Shown here: piece after piece, positions 19,100-26,644 of the stretch | Layout: each line of letters opens with the position of its first letter | Position numbering within the stretch: the stretch's first letter is position 1 | NCBI GenBank assembly: GCA_007130145.1 | Contig: SLSY01000002.1 | Location: 1-48,433 of the forward strand | Origin: Bacillota bacterium | GTDB lineage: Bacteria > Bacillota > Sulfobacillia > UBA8153 | Length of the DNA stretch: 48,433 nt | Direction: 5' to 3' | Made by a program: the position numbers and the translations under genes | The notes under the pieces: model-generated | The model's database searches: none | Told to the model about the DNA's origin: nothing | The model's input: the letters and a program-made list of their open reading frames with translations, nothing else

Positions 19100-20482
19100 A
19101 TGGAAGACACTATTGCCGCCATCGCTACAGCGACGGGAGAAGCGGCTATTGGGATTGTTCGCTTGAGTGGTTCGCAGGCTCGCCCCATCGCTCAGGAGGT
19201 GTTTCGTGCGGGCAAGACCAAGAAGCGAGTGCGTCTCAAGAGCCACCGGGTCTACTACGGCAGCATCGTTGATCCGGCCCGCGAGGAACCCTTGGACGAG
19301 GTGCTCTTGACCTATATGCAAGGGCCAAGGAGTTATACCCGCGAGGATGTAGTCGAGGTCAGTTGCCATGGTGGCCCGATGCCCTTGCGCAGGGTGTTGG
19401 GTGTGATGCTGAAGGCGGGCGCACGGTTGGCTCAACCCGGTGAGTTTACGCAGCGAGCTTTTCGTCATGGACGCATTGATCTGGCGCAAGCAGAAGCCGT
19501 GTGCGACATGATCCGGGCCCAGAGCGACGAAGCGGCGAACCTGGCGCTCCAACAGCTGGAAGGTACCCTCTCTCGGGAAATCACACAGCTGCGTCATCAG
19601 CTGCTAGGCTCTCTGGCCACCATTGAAGTGAGCATTGACTTTCCCGATGAAGACATAGATGGGCATGCTGGTCCGCCATTGGTAGACGATTTGACACGGA
19701 TGCGAGAACGGCTGCAAGCACTCCTTGCGCGAGCTGGTGAAGGCCGGATCATACGCGAGGGGATTCGGACTGCCATTGTCGGTAAGCCCAATGTCGGCAA
19801 ATCTTCCCTTCTCAATGCCCTTTTGGGTCAGGAACGAGCCATCGTGACACCCATTGCTGGCACCACCCGTGATCTCATCGAGGAGACGGTGGTGCAGGGC
19901 GGAGTCGCGTTGGTACTCACGGATACCGCGGGCATTCACCTGACCGAGGATGCGGTGGAACAGGAAGGGGTGGAGAGGGCGCGCCGGGCCTTGGAAAGCT
20001 CCCAACTGGTGTTGGTGGTGTTCGATGACAGCCAGGGATTGACTGAAGAAGACAAAAGCCTCTTGTCGATGATCGGTTCTAGGCGGGCTGTTGTCCTGTT
20101 GAACAAGAGCGATCTGGACATTAAGAAGGTAGACAGAGATTGGCTCAAGGCTCACGTGGACAATGTGCCCTGGTTGGAGATATCCGCCCGCACCGGGGAG
20201 GGCTTGGAGGAGCTTCAGCGTTTGATCGCCCAGCTGTTCTTGGGACGAAGCTACGAGAGTTCAGCGAGGCCACTGATTGCTTCTATGCGTCATGCACATT
20301 GCCTGGAGCGTGCCCATGACAGCCTGAAACAGGCTCTGGAGGCCTTGGGGCGCGAGGAAGTCGCCGACATCGTCTCCATTGACGTGCGTGAGGCCATTCA
20401 TGCGCTCGGAGAGATCACCGGAGACAGTCTGGAAGCTGACATTGTGGACAGGATCTTTCAGGATTTCTGTTTGGGAAAGTAG
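19100..20482 (+). CDS. mnmE: tRNA modification GTPase MnmE
   Basis: 460 residues from the ATG at 19100, which has GGAG five bases upstream; a GTG six bases earlier is possible. With MnmG it installs carboxymethylaminomethyl groups on U34 of certain tRNAs. The N-terminal tetrahydrofolate-binding domain (IAAIATATGEAAIGIVRLSG) is followed by the helical domain and an inserted G domain with GKPNVGKSSLLNALL, DTAG and NKSD. The C-terminal FCLGK is the conserved 'FC-GK' with the catalytic Cys. Overlapping organisation with mnmG is typical. Confidence 0.97.
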   Translation: MEDTIAAIATATGEAAIGIVRLSGSQARPIAQEVFRAGKTKKRVRLKSHRVYYGSIVDPAREEPLDEVLLTYMQGPRSYTREDVVEVSCHGGPMPLRRVLGVMLKAGARLAQPGEFTQRAFRHGRIDLAQAEAVCDMIRAQSDEAANLALQQLEGTLSREITQLRHQLLGSLATIEVSIDFPDEDIDGHAGPPLVDDLTRMRERLQALLARAGEGRIIREGIRTAIVGKPNVGKSSLLNALLGQERAIVTPIAGTTRDLIEETVVQGGVALVLTDTAGIHLTEDAVEQEGVERARRALESSQLVLVVFDDSQGLTEEDKSLLSMIGSRRAVVLLNKSDLDIKKVDRDWLKAHVDNVPWLEISARTGEGLEELQRLIAQLFLGRSYESSARPLIASMRHAHCLERAHDSLKQALEALGREEVADIVSIDVREAIHALGEITGDSLEADIVDRIFQDFCLGK

Positions 20483-20491
20483 GTGGAGGTT

Positions 20492-22363
20492 GTGGCTTCG
20501 TCAGACAAGACCTATGACGTGATTGTGGTAGGGACAGGCCATGCCGGCTGCGAAGCAGCCTTGGCCAGTGCCCGCATGGGTGCCAAGACACTGGCGTTGA
20601 CCTTGAATCTGGACAATATCGCGCTTATGCCGTGTAACCCAGCCATCGGGGGTCCGGGTAAGGGACACTTGGTGGCGGAGATACACGCTCTGGGTGGTGT
20701 CATGGGAGAAATTGCTGATGGTTCCGCCCTGCAGAGCCGCGTCTTGAATACAGGCAAGGGCCCGGCCGTTCAAGCCTTGCGCGTCCTCTGTGATAAACAT
20801 CGCTATCAACAGCTCATGCGCCGCCGTTTGGAGAATCAGCCCCTCCTTGACATCAAACAGGCTTTGGTCACGGAGATTCTCACGGATCATGGACGTGTGA
20901 CGGGTGTCCTCACGGCCACTGGCCTTTGCTATCGTTCCCATGCTGTTGTTTTGGCGACCGGAGTCTATCTGGAGGCACGGGTCATCACCGGGGAACATGC
21001 CCACCGCGCTGGACCCAACGGGCAGCTGGCGGCAGGGCATCTCGCCCGGCAGCTGGAAAGACTAGGCCTGCCCATGCGCCGTTTCAAGACCGGCACGTCT
21101 CCCCGGGTACATGCTGGCTCAGTGGACCTGGATAAGATGACGGTGCAGCCCGGTGAGCGCGAGCACCCCGGCTTTTCGGCCAGCTGGCGCCAAACCACGG
21201 CTCCGGCCGATTGCTATCTCACGTATACCACCGCCGAGACTCACGCTATCATCAATAGTAACCTGCACCGGGCTCCGCTTTATACCGGCAGTATTGAGGG
21301 AACAGGACCACGTTATTGCCCCTCCATCGAGGACAAGGTCGTGCGTTTTCACGACAAAGAGTCCCATCAGGTATTCCTGGAGCCGGAGGGAGAGTTTACC
21401 CAAGAGATGTACGTCCTGGGACTCTCCACCAGTCTTCCGGAGGAAGTTCAGCTGGCCATGCTCCACTCCATTCCCGGATGCGAACGGGCCAAAATCATGC
21501 GGCCGGGTTATGCCATTGAGTACGACTGTCTCGATCCACAGGAGATGACGCCTTCGCTGGAGTGTCGCTCGCGGGCGGGTCTTTACTGTGCTGGACAGAT
21601 CAACGGCAGTTCCGGCTACGAGGAGGCGGCCGCCCAAGGCTTGCTGGCCGGCATCAACGCCGTCCGCTCACTACGCGAAGAAGAGCCGGTGGTGCTCGGA
21701 CGTGATCAAGCCTATATAGGAGTGCTTATTGACGATCTCATCACCAAGGGAACAGATGAACCCTATCGTATGCTTACGGCCCGGGCAGAATACCGGCTAC
21801 TACTGCGTCAAGACAACGCGGATTACCGGCTGCTTCCTTTAGGCTTTCAATTGGGTCTGGTGGAGAAGGAGCGTTACGCTCAGTTTTGTTCAAAACGTGA
21901 TAAAGTAGACGATCTATTGCAGCGCTTGTCCAGCCGGCGACTGCGGGATAAAGAAAGCCTAGCCTTGGTAGAAGCCATGAAACAGGGGCGGGCCCATCCC
22001 GGCATGACCCTCGAAGAGGTGCTGCTGCGGCCCAATGTGTGCTGGGACGATATGCAGCGCATTGCCCCGGATCTTGTCGGAGTAGAGCGGGATGTTGCTT
22101 CTGAGGTTGTCTTTCGCGTCAAGTACCGGGGGTATCTTGAGAAGCAAGAGCGACAGGTAGAGCGGCTACGTAAACTGGAACACCGTAAGATACCGCAGGA
22201 CTTTGATTACGATGCCACCAAGAACCTGTCGTATGAGGCGCGGGAGAAACTCAAGCGACTGTGCCCGTCCACGGTGGGGCAGGCCAGTCGTATCAGCGGG
22301 GTCTCCCCCGCCGATGTGGCGATTCTTCTGGTCCAGCTGGACGCGAGAAACAAGCAATCATGA
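20492..22363 (+). CDS. mnmG: tRNA U34 carboxymethylaminomethyl enzyme MnmG
   Basis: 623 residues from the GTG at 20492, preceded by AGGTGGAGG; the ORF-track GTG at 20483 lies within that SD. FAD binding is shown by VIVVGTGHAGCEAALASARMG. The MnmG signatures PCNPAIGGPGKGHLVAEI, TGTSPRVHAGSVD (normally 'KTGTPPR') and GLYCAGQINGSSGYEEAAAQGLLAG are present. It works with MnmE in the cytosol. The gene begins within ten bases of the mnmE stop and overlaps rsmG (ATGA). Confidence 0.97.
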   Translation: MASSDKTYDVIVVGTGHAGCEAALASARMGAKTLALTLNLDNIALMPCNPAIGGPGKGHLVAEIHALGGVMGEIADGSALQSRVLNTGKGPAVQALRVLCDKHRYQQLMRRRLENQPLLDIKQALVTEILTDHGRVTGVLTATGLCYRSHAVVLATGVYLEARVITGEHAHRAGPNGQLAAGHLARQLERLGLPMRRFKTGTSPRVHAGSVDLDKMTVQPGEREHPGFSASWRQTTAPADCYLTYTTAETHAIINSNLHRAPLYTGSIEGTGPRYCPSIEDKVVRFHDKESHQVFLEPEGEFTQEMYVLGLSTSLPEEVQLAMLHSIPGCERAKIMRPGYAIEYDCLDPQEMTPSLECRSRAGLYCAGQINGSSGYEEAAAQGLLAGINAVRSLREEEPVVLGRDQAYIGVLIDDLITKGTDEPYRMLTARAEYRLLLRQDNADYRLLPLGFQLGLVEKERYAQFCSKRDKVDDLLQRLSSRRLRDKESLALVEAMKQGRAHPGMTLEEVLLRPNVCWDDMQRIAPDLVGVERDVASEVVFRVKYRGYLEKQERQVERLRKLEHRKIPQDFDYDATKNLSYEAREKLKRLCPSTVGQASRISGVSPADVAILLVQLDARNKQS

Positions 22364-23076
22364 AGCTCAAACGAGTAGAGAAGACGCTGGCCGGGTGGGG
22401 GCTTACTCTTTCCCGACAGCAACTGCAAAAGCTAGACCGCCTCATCTTCATCCTTGCCCAGCAAGGATTCCCGCACAGCTCCATCGCCCATGCTGAGGAG
22501 GCCGAAATCAAGCATGTCATTGACTCCTTGGCCTGCATGCGCATTTGGACCCCTCCCCCCCATGCGAGCCTTCTGGATGTAGGCTCAGGTTCCGGTTTTC
22601 CCGGGTTGGTGTTGAACGTTGCATGGCCCACCACGCGGGTGACGTTGCTGGATGCGGTGGGCAAGAAGATTGATCATCTTCGCGATATTTCCCGGGCATT
22701 AGAACTCGACGACGTGAGCACCGTTCACGCCCGTGCCGAAGATCTGGGCAGAGAATCATCTTACCGGGAGTCTTTCGATGCTGTCACGGCACGGGCGGTG
22801 GCAACGACCGCCGTGTTGGCTGAGCTGTGTCTTCCCCTGGTGCGGCTCGGCGGGGTGTGGTTGCTGATGAAGGGACCCTCCGGGCCACAAGAACTGGATG
22901 AAGCTCGCGGGGTCCTTGCTACGCTCGGGGGACAAGTCGAAGATGATATGTGTTTTGATCTGCCCTGCGAACAGGGTGTTCGGTACCTCGCTCGCATCCG
23001 TAAAGTTGACCATACCCCCACACGATATCCGCGCCGCGCGGGGAAGCCCCAAAAAAGACCCCTCGAATTGCCATAA
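22360..23076 (+). CDS. rsmG: 16S rRNA G527 methyltransferase RsmG
   Basis: 238 residues from the ATG at 22360, which overlaps the mnmG stop; the ORF track's longer frame starts inside mnmG. The protein methylates N7 of G527 in 16S rRNA. It has the N-terminal helices (LSRQQLQKLDRLIFIL), the SAM-binding LLDVGSGSGFPGLVLNV near residue 70-86, and DAVTARAVATTAVLAELCLPLVRLGG near 140-165. The length agrees with B. subtilis RsmG. Loss of this gene is known in other species to give low-level streptomycin resistance. Confidence 0.96.
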   Translation: MKLKRVEKTLAGWGLTLSRQQLQKLDRLIFILAQQGFPHSSIAHAEEAEIKHVIDSLACMRIWTPPPHASLLDVGSGSGFPGLVLNVAWPTTRVTLLDAVGKKIDHLRDISRALELDDVSTVHARAEDLGRESSYRESFDAVTARAVATTAVLAELCLPLVRLGGVWLLMKGPSGPQELDEARGVLATLGGQVEDDMCFDLPCEQGVRYLARIRKVDHTPTRYPRRAGKPQKRPLELP

Positions 23077-23088
23077 AAAGGAAGGAGA

Positions 23089-23106
23089 TCGAGGGAGTGC
23101 CCTCGA
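23089..23106 (+). repeat. Hairpin before noc, echoed after noc
   Basis: TCGAGGG-AGTG-CCCTCGA is a perfect 7-bp stem with a 4-base loop between rsmG and noc. A near copy, CGAGGGAGTGCCTCG, lies after noc at 24024-24038, inside the terminator, and CGAGGGAGT recurs near 24118 before parA. No run of T follows here, so it is not a terminator. Confidence 0.5.
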
Positions 23107-23142
23107 AGGATTACCATATTCTACCATAGGAGGGTGGCGCGG

Positions 23143-23979
23143 GTGCTACGAAGAGGGCAGATGCGCGGCAAACTCAAGAAAGAAAGCAGTTACACCGTGT
23201 TGAACTTAGCGGTTGAGTCCATCTTGTTTAATCCGTACCAACCACGCAAGACAGAAGTGGGCCGAGATATTGATGAGTTGGCCGCATCCATCCGGCAGCA
23301 CGGAGTGCTGCAACCGGTCGTGGTGCGAAGAGTGGGCCGGGGGTACGAATTGATAGCCGGTGAACGGCGGCTCAGGGCCTGCAAGCAGGCGGGCGCTAAA
23401 ACTATTCCTGCCATCGTTCGCTCGGTGGGCGATGAAGAGCTGGCCCTCTTGGCGTTGGTGGAGAACTTGCAGCGCCGGGGTTTGAACGTGCTTGATGAAG
23501 CGGAGGGATACCGTAGCCTCATGAGCAAGTTTGCGCTCACGCAGGAGGAAATTGCAGCACAAGTGGGAAAGAGCCAACCCACCATCGCCAACAAACTTCG
23601 ACTGCTCAAACTCCCTGGTGCCGTGCAGGAAGAACTGCGACGAGAGGCGCTAACCGAGCGGCATGCTCGTGCCTTGCTCAGATTACCTTGTGACAAGCAG
23701 CAGCTGGAGATCATGGAGACGGTGCTTGCTGGCAACCTCAATGTGGCTCAAACCGACGAACTGGTGGATGAGGTAACCAAGGAGGCTTCACCCCATCCCC
23801 CGGTCAAGCGACAGCGGGTACGTGTTTTCAAGGACCTGCGCATCTTCCTCAATTCGTTCCGTCAGGTAGTGGCGGCACTGAGGCGCACGGGGGTAGAGGC
23901 GGTCATGGAAGAGGATGAGGATGAACGTTGCTGGCGCATTCAAGTCAGTATCGCCAAGCCCGGCGAGAAAGGGGTCTAA
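23143..23979 (+). CDS. noc: ParB/Noc-like DNA-binding protein
   Basis: 278 residues from the GTG at 23143, nine bases after AGGAGG; the ORF-track GTG is too close to that SD. The ParB N-terminal CTP-binding fold shows NPYQPRKT and the box GERRLRACKQAG, with the central helix-turn-helix LTQEEIAAQVGKSQPTIANKLRLLKLP. Two ParB-type genes flank parA: this one, and the second downstream beside parS. By synteny with Bacillus this upstream copy is Noc, the nucleoid-occlusion factor. The amphipathic membrane-targeting helix of Bacillus Noc is not obvious, and I see no Noc-binding site (TATTTCCCGGGAAATA) in the window, so the exact role is inferred. Confidence 0.85.
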   Translation: MLRRGQMRGKLKKESSYTVLNLAVESILFNPYQPRKTEVGRDIDELAASIRQHGVLQPVVVRRVGRGYELIAGERRLRACKQAGAKTIPAIVRSVGDEELALLALVENLQRRGLNVLDEAEGYRSLMSKFALTQEEIAAQVGKSQPTIANKLRLLKLPGAVQEELRREALTERHARALLRLPCDKQQLEIMETVLAGNLNVAQTDELVDEVTKEASPHPPVKRQRVRVFKDLRIFLNSFRQVVAALRRTGVEAVMEEDEDERCWRIQVSIAKPGEKGV

Positions 23980-24020
23980 GAGGTATCCACATGGTGTAAG
24001 AGGCGTGGTCTTGATAGAAG

Positions 24021-24060
24021 AAGCGAGGGAGTGCCTCGAGCGAGGGCCCCTCGCTTTTTT
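24021..24060 (+). terminator. Intrinsic terminator after noc
   Basis: AAGCGAGGG pairs with CCCTCGCTT, enclosing a smaller hairpin, and runs into a T6 tract. It separates noc from the interrupted parA. A clear promoter between it and the parA start at 24154 was not found. Confidence 0.75.
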
Positions 24061-24153
24061 GCTTTTTGAAAGTCTCTCAGGATAGAAAACAGGGAAGCAC
24101 GGCGACCTTGCCGAAAGAGCGAGGGAGTATGAAACAGTAGGAGGGAGGACGAA

Positions 24154-24198
24154 GTGGATAGAGTTATCGCCATTGTGAACCAAAAGGGCGGAGTAGGG
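24154..24198 (+). CDS. parA: parA (soj) exon 1
   Basis: A GTG start five bases after AGGAGGGAGGACGAA-type SD gives MDRVIAIVNQKGGVG (15 codons). That is the N-terminal strand and the first half of the ParA deviant Walker A motif, KGGVGKTT. The reading frame then stops making sense: the next bases GTGCGTCC open a group II intron, and unspliced translation would end about 23 codons later at TGA. The coding sequence resumes in frame at 25886 with KTTTAVNLAAA. Joined, the two exons give a 267-residue ParA. Confidence 0.93.
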
Positions 24199-24736
24199 GT
24201 GCGTCCGAGATGGTTCGCGTTGCAGTGCCCTGAGGGGTCGCCGATGAGAGCGAGATCGGTGTGACTGTCCGGCTCCAGCTGCAGTCGAAAGGCTATTTTA
24301 GCAGCGAACATAGCATGCCGGAAGGGGGGGAGCCCAGCGCTTGCCCGCCTCTTTGCAGTCAAGGTACAGCATGGTGAAGGCCGGATTGCTTGAACTCTAG
24401 TTTCCCAGCCCAAACCGCCGGGAACACCCGAATGGATCGGGTGTTGGGAGTGGTCTGCGAGACAAGTCCCTGCTTGCCTCGTACGCTCTGACCCTCCTCA
24501 TACGCAGGATGATTGCGTGAGGGAAACGGACGGAGCACCTACACTGTACGGGAAGTCATTCTGTGCGCGAGCTAACCGGAGATTGCCTAACGTGGAGACG
24601 TTTCATCAAGGCAACGGAGTCCTCATAGTAGTCGGAGAGCGGGAAAGCCGCTTACAACCTGCTTGTGCAGGGCCCTCTGGGGCGGGCGAAGGAGGACAGG
24701 TCACCGGGTGACCCGAGAACTACGGAGGTATGCGAA

Positions 24737-25810
24737 ATGCAAAGAGCTGAAGTGGTCCTGGGGGCCCTGAGAAGAAATGCCGAGAAAGAAGGATTTGTGT
24801 TTTCCAGGGTCTACCGCTACCTTTACAACCCCGGGATGTACCGGGAAGGCGTTAGAGCGCGGGTGGATGAGTTGGGGGACCAGCTGAGAGCAGAGCGTTA
24901 CTATCCAGCAGGTAGAGAAGAAGACGCATGGGTAGAGGAGGCAGTGATGTGCCTGCTTGAAGCCATGTTCCCTCAAGAGCGCGACGATGCTGACACCAAT
25001 CGGTGGGCGCAGGTAAAGGCCTCACCAGAGTGTCGCTGGGCCTTGCGCTATGATATCGAAACTGCCTGCGATGGATGGCACGCTCTCTATCGCCTACTCG
25101 GCCCCCACCTGCAGGATGGGCGTTTTTGGGAGTTGCTGCACCGGTTTCACTTGTTTCAGGGCAAGGACGGGAGAGTGGCAAAGATGCTGAAGCGACTTGC
25201 CTGTGGGAGGCTGCAAGCGTCTATGCAGGCCATGCATCCTGCAACCAGGCGTTTCATCGAGGGGCATGAGGTCCTCTTTTTGGGACGTGTGGAGTCCAGC
25301 ATGAACCAGCAACGCGCTGCTATCGAGAACGTCGCCGGGGCCAGAGGAGTGGATGTCAAACTGGAGATCGCAGCGGATATCCGCCGGGGAAGCGTCCGGC
25401 TTGGCCCCTATGCGGTGAGAGCCGGCCGCCGGCGTTGCTTTCTCCTGATTCCGGGAGACTCCCTGCGGCGGTGGCGGCGGCCATTCACCTACCGCGGTCA
25501 TCCCGCTGCCCGCAACGATCGTTTGTACCTGACAGCCTCCAGGATTGTCCAGATCTACCGGCAAGAACTGACAGCATGGTTTCAGACATTCCGCGAGGCA
25601 GATAACCTGCGCGCAAGGCTGAGGGAGTTTCACTTCTATCATGGCCAAAGCCTTCTGAAGACCTTGGCCAAGAAGGATGGACTGTCTCTCAGGCAAGCAG
25701 CTGCCAAGTACCGGGTGCTTCAAGACCGTGATGAAGGTAGAGCGGGCCTTTCAGGGGGAGACCAGCACAGTTTCTATCCGTTACAGATTCGGCAGCTTTT
25801 CTCAGCGTGA
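24737..25810 (+). CDS. Degenerate group II intron protein, maturase domain retained, RT lost
   Basis: 357 residues from ATG 24737, seven bases after GGAGG. The N-terminus has the RT0-like AEVVLGALRR and RVYRYLYNPGMY typical of intron-encoded proteins (compare 'AEVILNALS...LYRNLYNP'). RT1 has lost its 'NGK-RPLGIP' block, and the piece AVMCLLEAMF remains. RT3 is worn to RYDIETACDGW. The RT4 'PQGG' block is absent. At the catalytic 'YADDFL' position the sequence reads HEVLFL, so both metal-binding aspartates are gone. The C-terminal X (maturase) domain is well kept: IVQIYRQELTAWFQTFREADN and SLLKTLAKKDGLSLRQAAAKY. No HNH endonuclease follows. It should be unable to copy or mobilise the intron but may still assist splicing, the situation known for MatK-type maturases. 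Confidence 0.85.
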   Translation: MQRAEVVLGALRRNAEKEGFVFSRVYRYLYNPGMYREGVRARVDELGDQLRAERYYPAGREEDAWVEEAVMCLLEAMFPQERDDADTNRWAQVKASPECRWALRYDIETACDGWHALYRLLGPHLQDGRFWELLHRFHLFQGKDGRVAKMLKRLACGRLQASMQAMHPATRRFIEGHEVLFLGRVESSMNQQRAAIENVAGARGVDVKLEIAADIRRGSVRLGPYAVRAGRRRCFLLIPGDSLRRWRRPFTYRGHPAARNDRLYLTASRIVQIYRQELTAWFQTFREADNLRARLREFHFYHGQSLLKTLAKKDGLSLRQAAAKYRVLQDRDEGRAGLSGGDQHSFYPLQIRQLFSA

Positions 25811-25815
25811 CGGGA

Positions 25816-25849
25816 GAGCCGGGTGCATTGAAAGGTGCATGCCCGGTTC
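25816..25849 (+). ncRNA. Group II intron domain V
   Basis: GAGCCGGGTGCATTGAAAGG plus TGCATGCCCGGTTC form a 34-base hairpin with a GAAA tetraloop, the AGC catalytic triad at the base, and a two-base bulge. It is the diagnostic catalytic core element of group II introns. It begins five bases after the intron ORF stop. Confidence 0.93.
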
Positions 25850-25885
25850 GGAGGGGGGTTGAGCGACCGCCTTGATCTACCCTAC

Positions 25886-26644
25886 AAAACGACGACAGCG
25901 GTCAATTTGGCAGCCGCTTTGGCTGAGGCTGGCAAGAGGGTCCTGGTGGTGGATATCGATCCGCAAGGCAATTCCACAAGTGGCCTGGGCCTGGATAAGC
26001 GCGAGATTACGCAGTGTATTTATGATGTACTCATCGAGGGTCTGCCGCTGACTCAAGTTGTGTGCAAGAGTGCTTCTGCCGGCGTTGATGTGGTGCCGGC
26101 GCGGCTGGATCTAGCTGGTGCCGAGGTTGAGTTGGTCTCCATGATAGCCCGGGAGAGCAAACTCAAAGGAGCGCTGGGAACGGTTGGTGGCCAGTATGAC
26201 TTTCTTCTCATCGACTGTCCCCCGTCTCTCGGCTTGCTTACGGTCAACGCACTCACAGCGGCCGACTCCATTTTGGTGCCCATCCAGTGCGAGTATTACG
26301 CCCTGGAGGGCTTGGGGCAGCTGATGAACACCATCAAACTCGTGCAGACACACCTAAATCCCCGGCTTGTTTTGGAAGGGGTGGTGCTGACGATGTTTGA
26401 TGGTCGTACCAATCTCGCCATGCAGGTTGTTGAGGAGGTAAGGCGCTTTTTCCGTGGAAAGGTATATGGCACGGTGATCCCGCGCAATGTCCGGCTGAGC
26501 GAGGCGCCCAGCTTCGGGCAACCCATCATTGCGTACGACGGGAAATCCAGGGGTGCCCAAGCATACCGGGAATTAGCAAGGGAGGTCCTGCAGCATGGCC
26601 AGGAAGGGGCTGGGCAAGGGGCTCAAAGCCCTGATGCCAGATGA
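25886..26644 (+). CDS. parA: parA (soj) exon 2, chromosome partition ATPase
   Basis: Resumes with KTTTAVNLAAALAEAGKRVL, the second half of the deviant Walker A motif. It then has VVDIDPQGNSTSGLG (Walker A'), FLLIDCPPSLGLLTVNALTAADS (Walker B) and GTVIPRNVRLSEAPSFGQPI near the C-terminus, all normal for Soj/ParA. With exon 1 the protein has 267 residues. ParA is a nucleoid-bound ATPase that moves ParB-parS complexes and, in Bacillus, controls DnaA. The ORF-track call at 25835 uses intron sequence as its N-terminus and lacks KGGVG, so that start is an artefact. The end overlaps parB by 50 bases. Confidence 0.95.
   Translation, partial: KTTTAVNLAAALAEAGKRVLVVDIDPQGNSTSGLGLDKREITQCIYDVLIEGLPLTQVVCKSASAGVDVVPARLDLAGAEVELVSMIARESKLKGALGTVGGQYDFLLIDCPPSLGLLTVNALTAADSILVPIQCEYYALEGLGQLMNTIKLVQTHLNPRLVLEGVVLTMFDGRTNLAMQVVEEVRRFFRGKVYGTVIPRNVRLSEAPSFGQPIIAYDGKSRGAQAYRELAREVLQHGQEGAGQGAQSPDAR

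Larger units (their letters stand above)
24199..25885 (+). mobile_element. Group II intron inserted in parA
   Basis: The insert begins with GTGCG, the group II 5' consensus, and ends ...TCTACCCTAC, giving a 3' AC. Removing 24199-25885 restores an uninterrupted KGGVG|KTTTA P-loop in the correct frame. The 5' part (24199-24736) is structured non-coding domains I-III; a candidate EBS1, CCCTCCTC (24492-24499), pairs with the last eight exon bases GAGTAGGG with one mismatch. The ORF lies in domain IV, domain V is at 25816-25849, and domain VI follows with a plausible branch A at 25879. The insertion site is coding sequence, unlike class C introns that follow terminators, and the domain V triad is AGC and not the CGC of class C. 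Confidence 0.93.

Noticed and set aside
25835-26644. ParA ORF starting at ATG 25835
   Set aside because: The first codons are intron RNA (domain V/VI); the true start is exon 1 at 24154.
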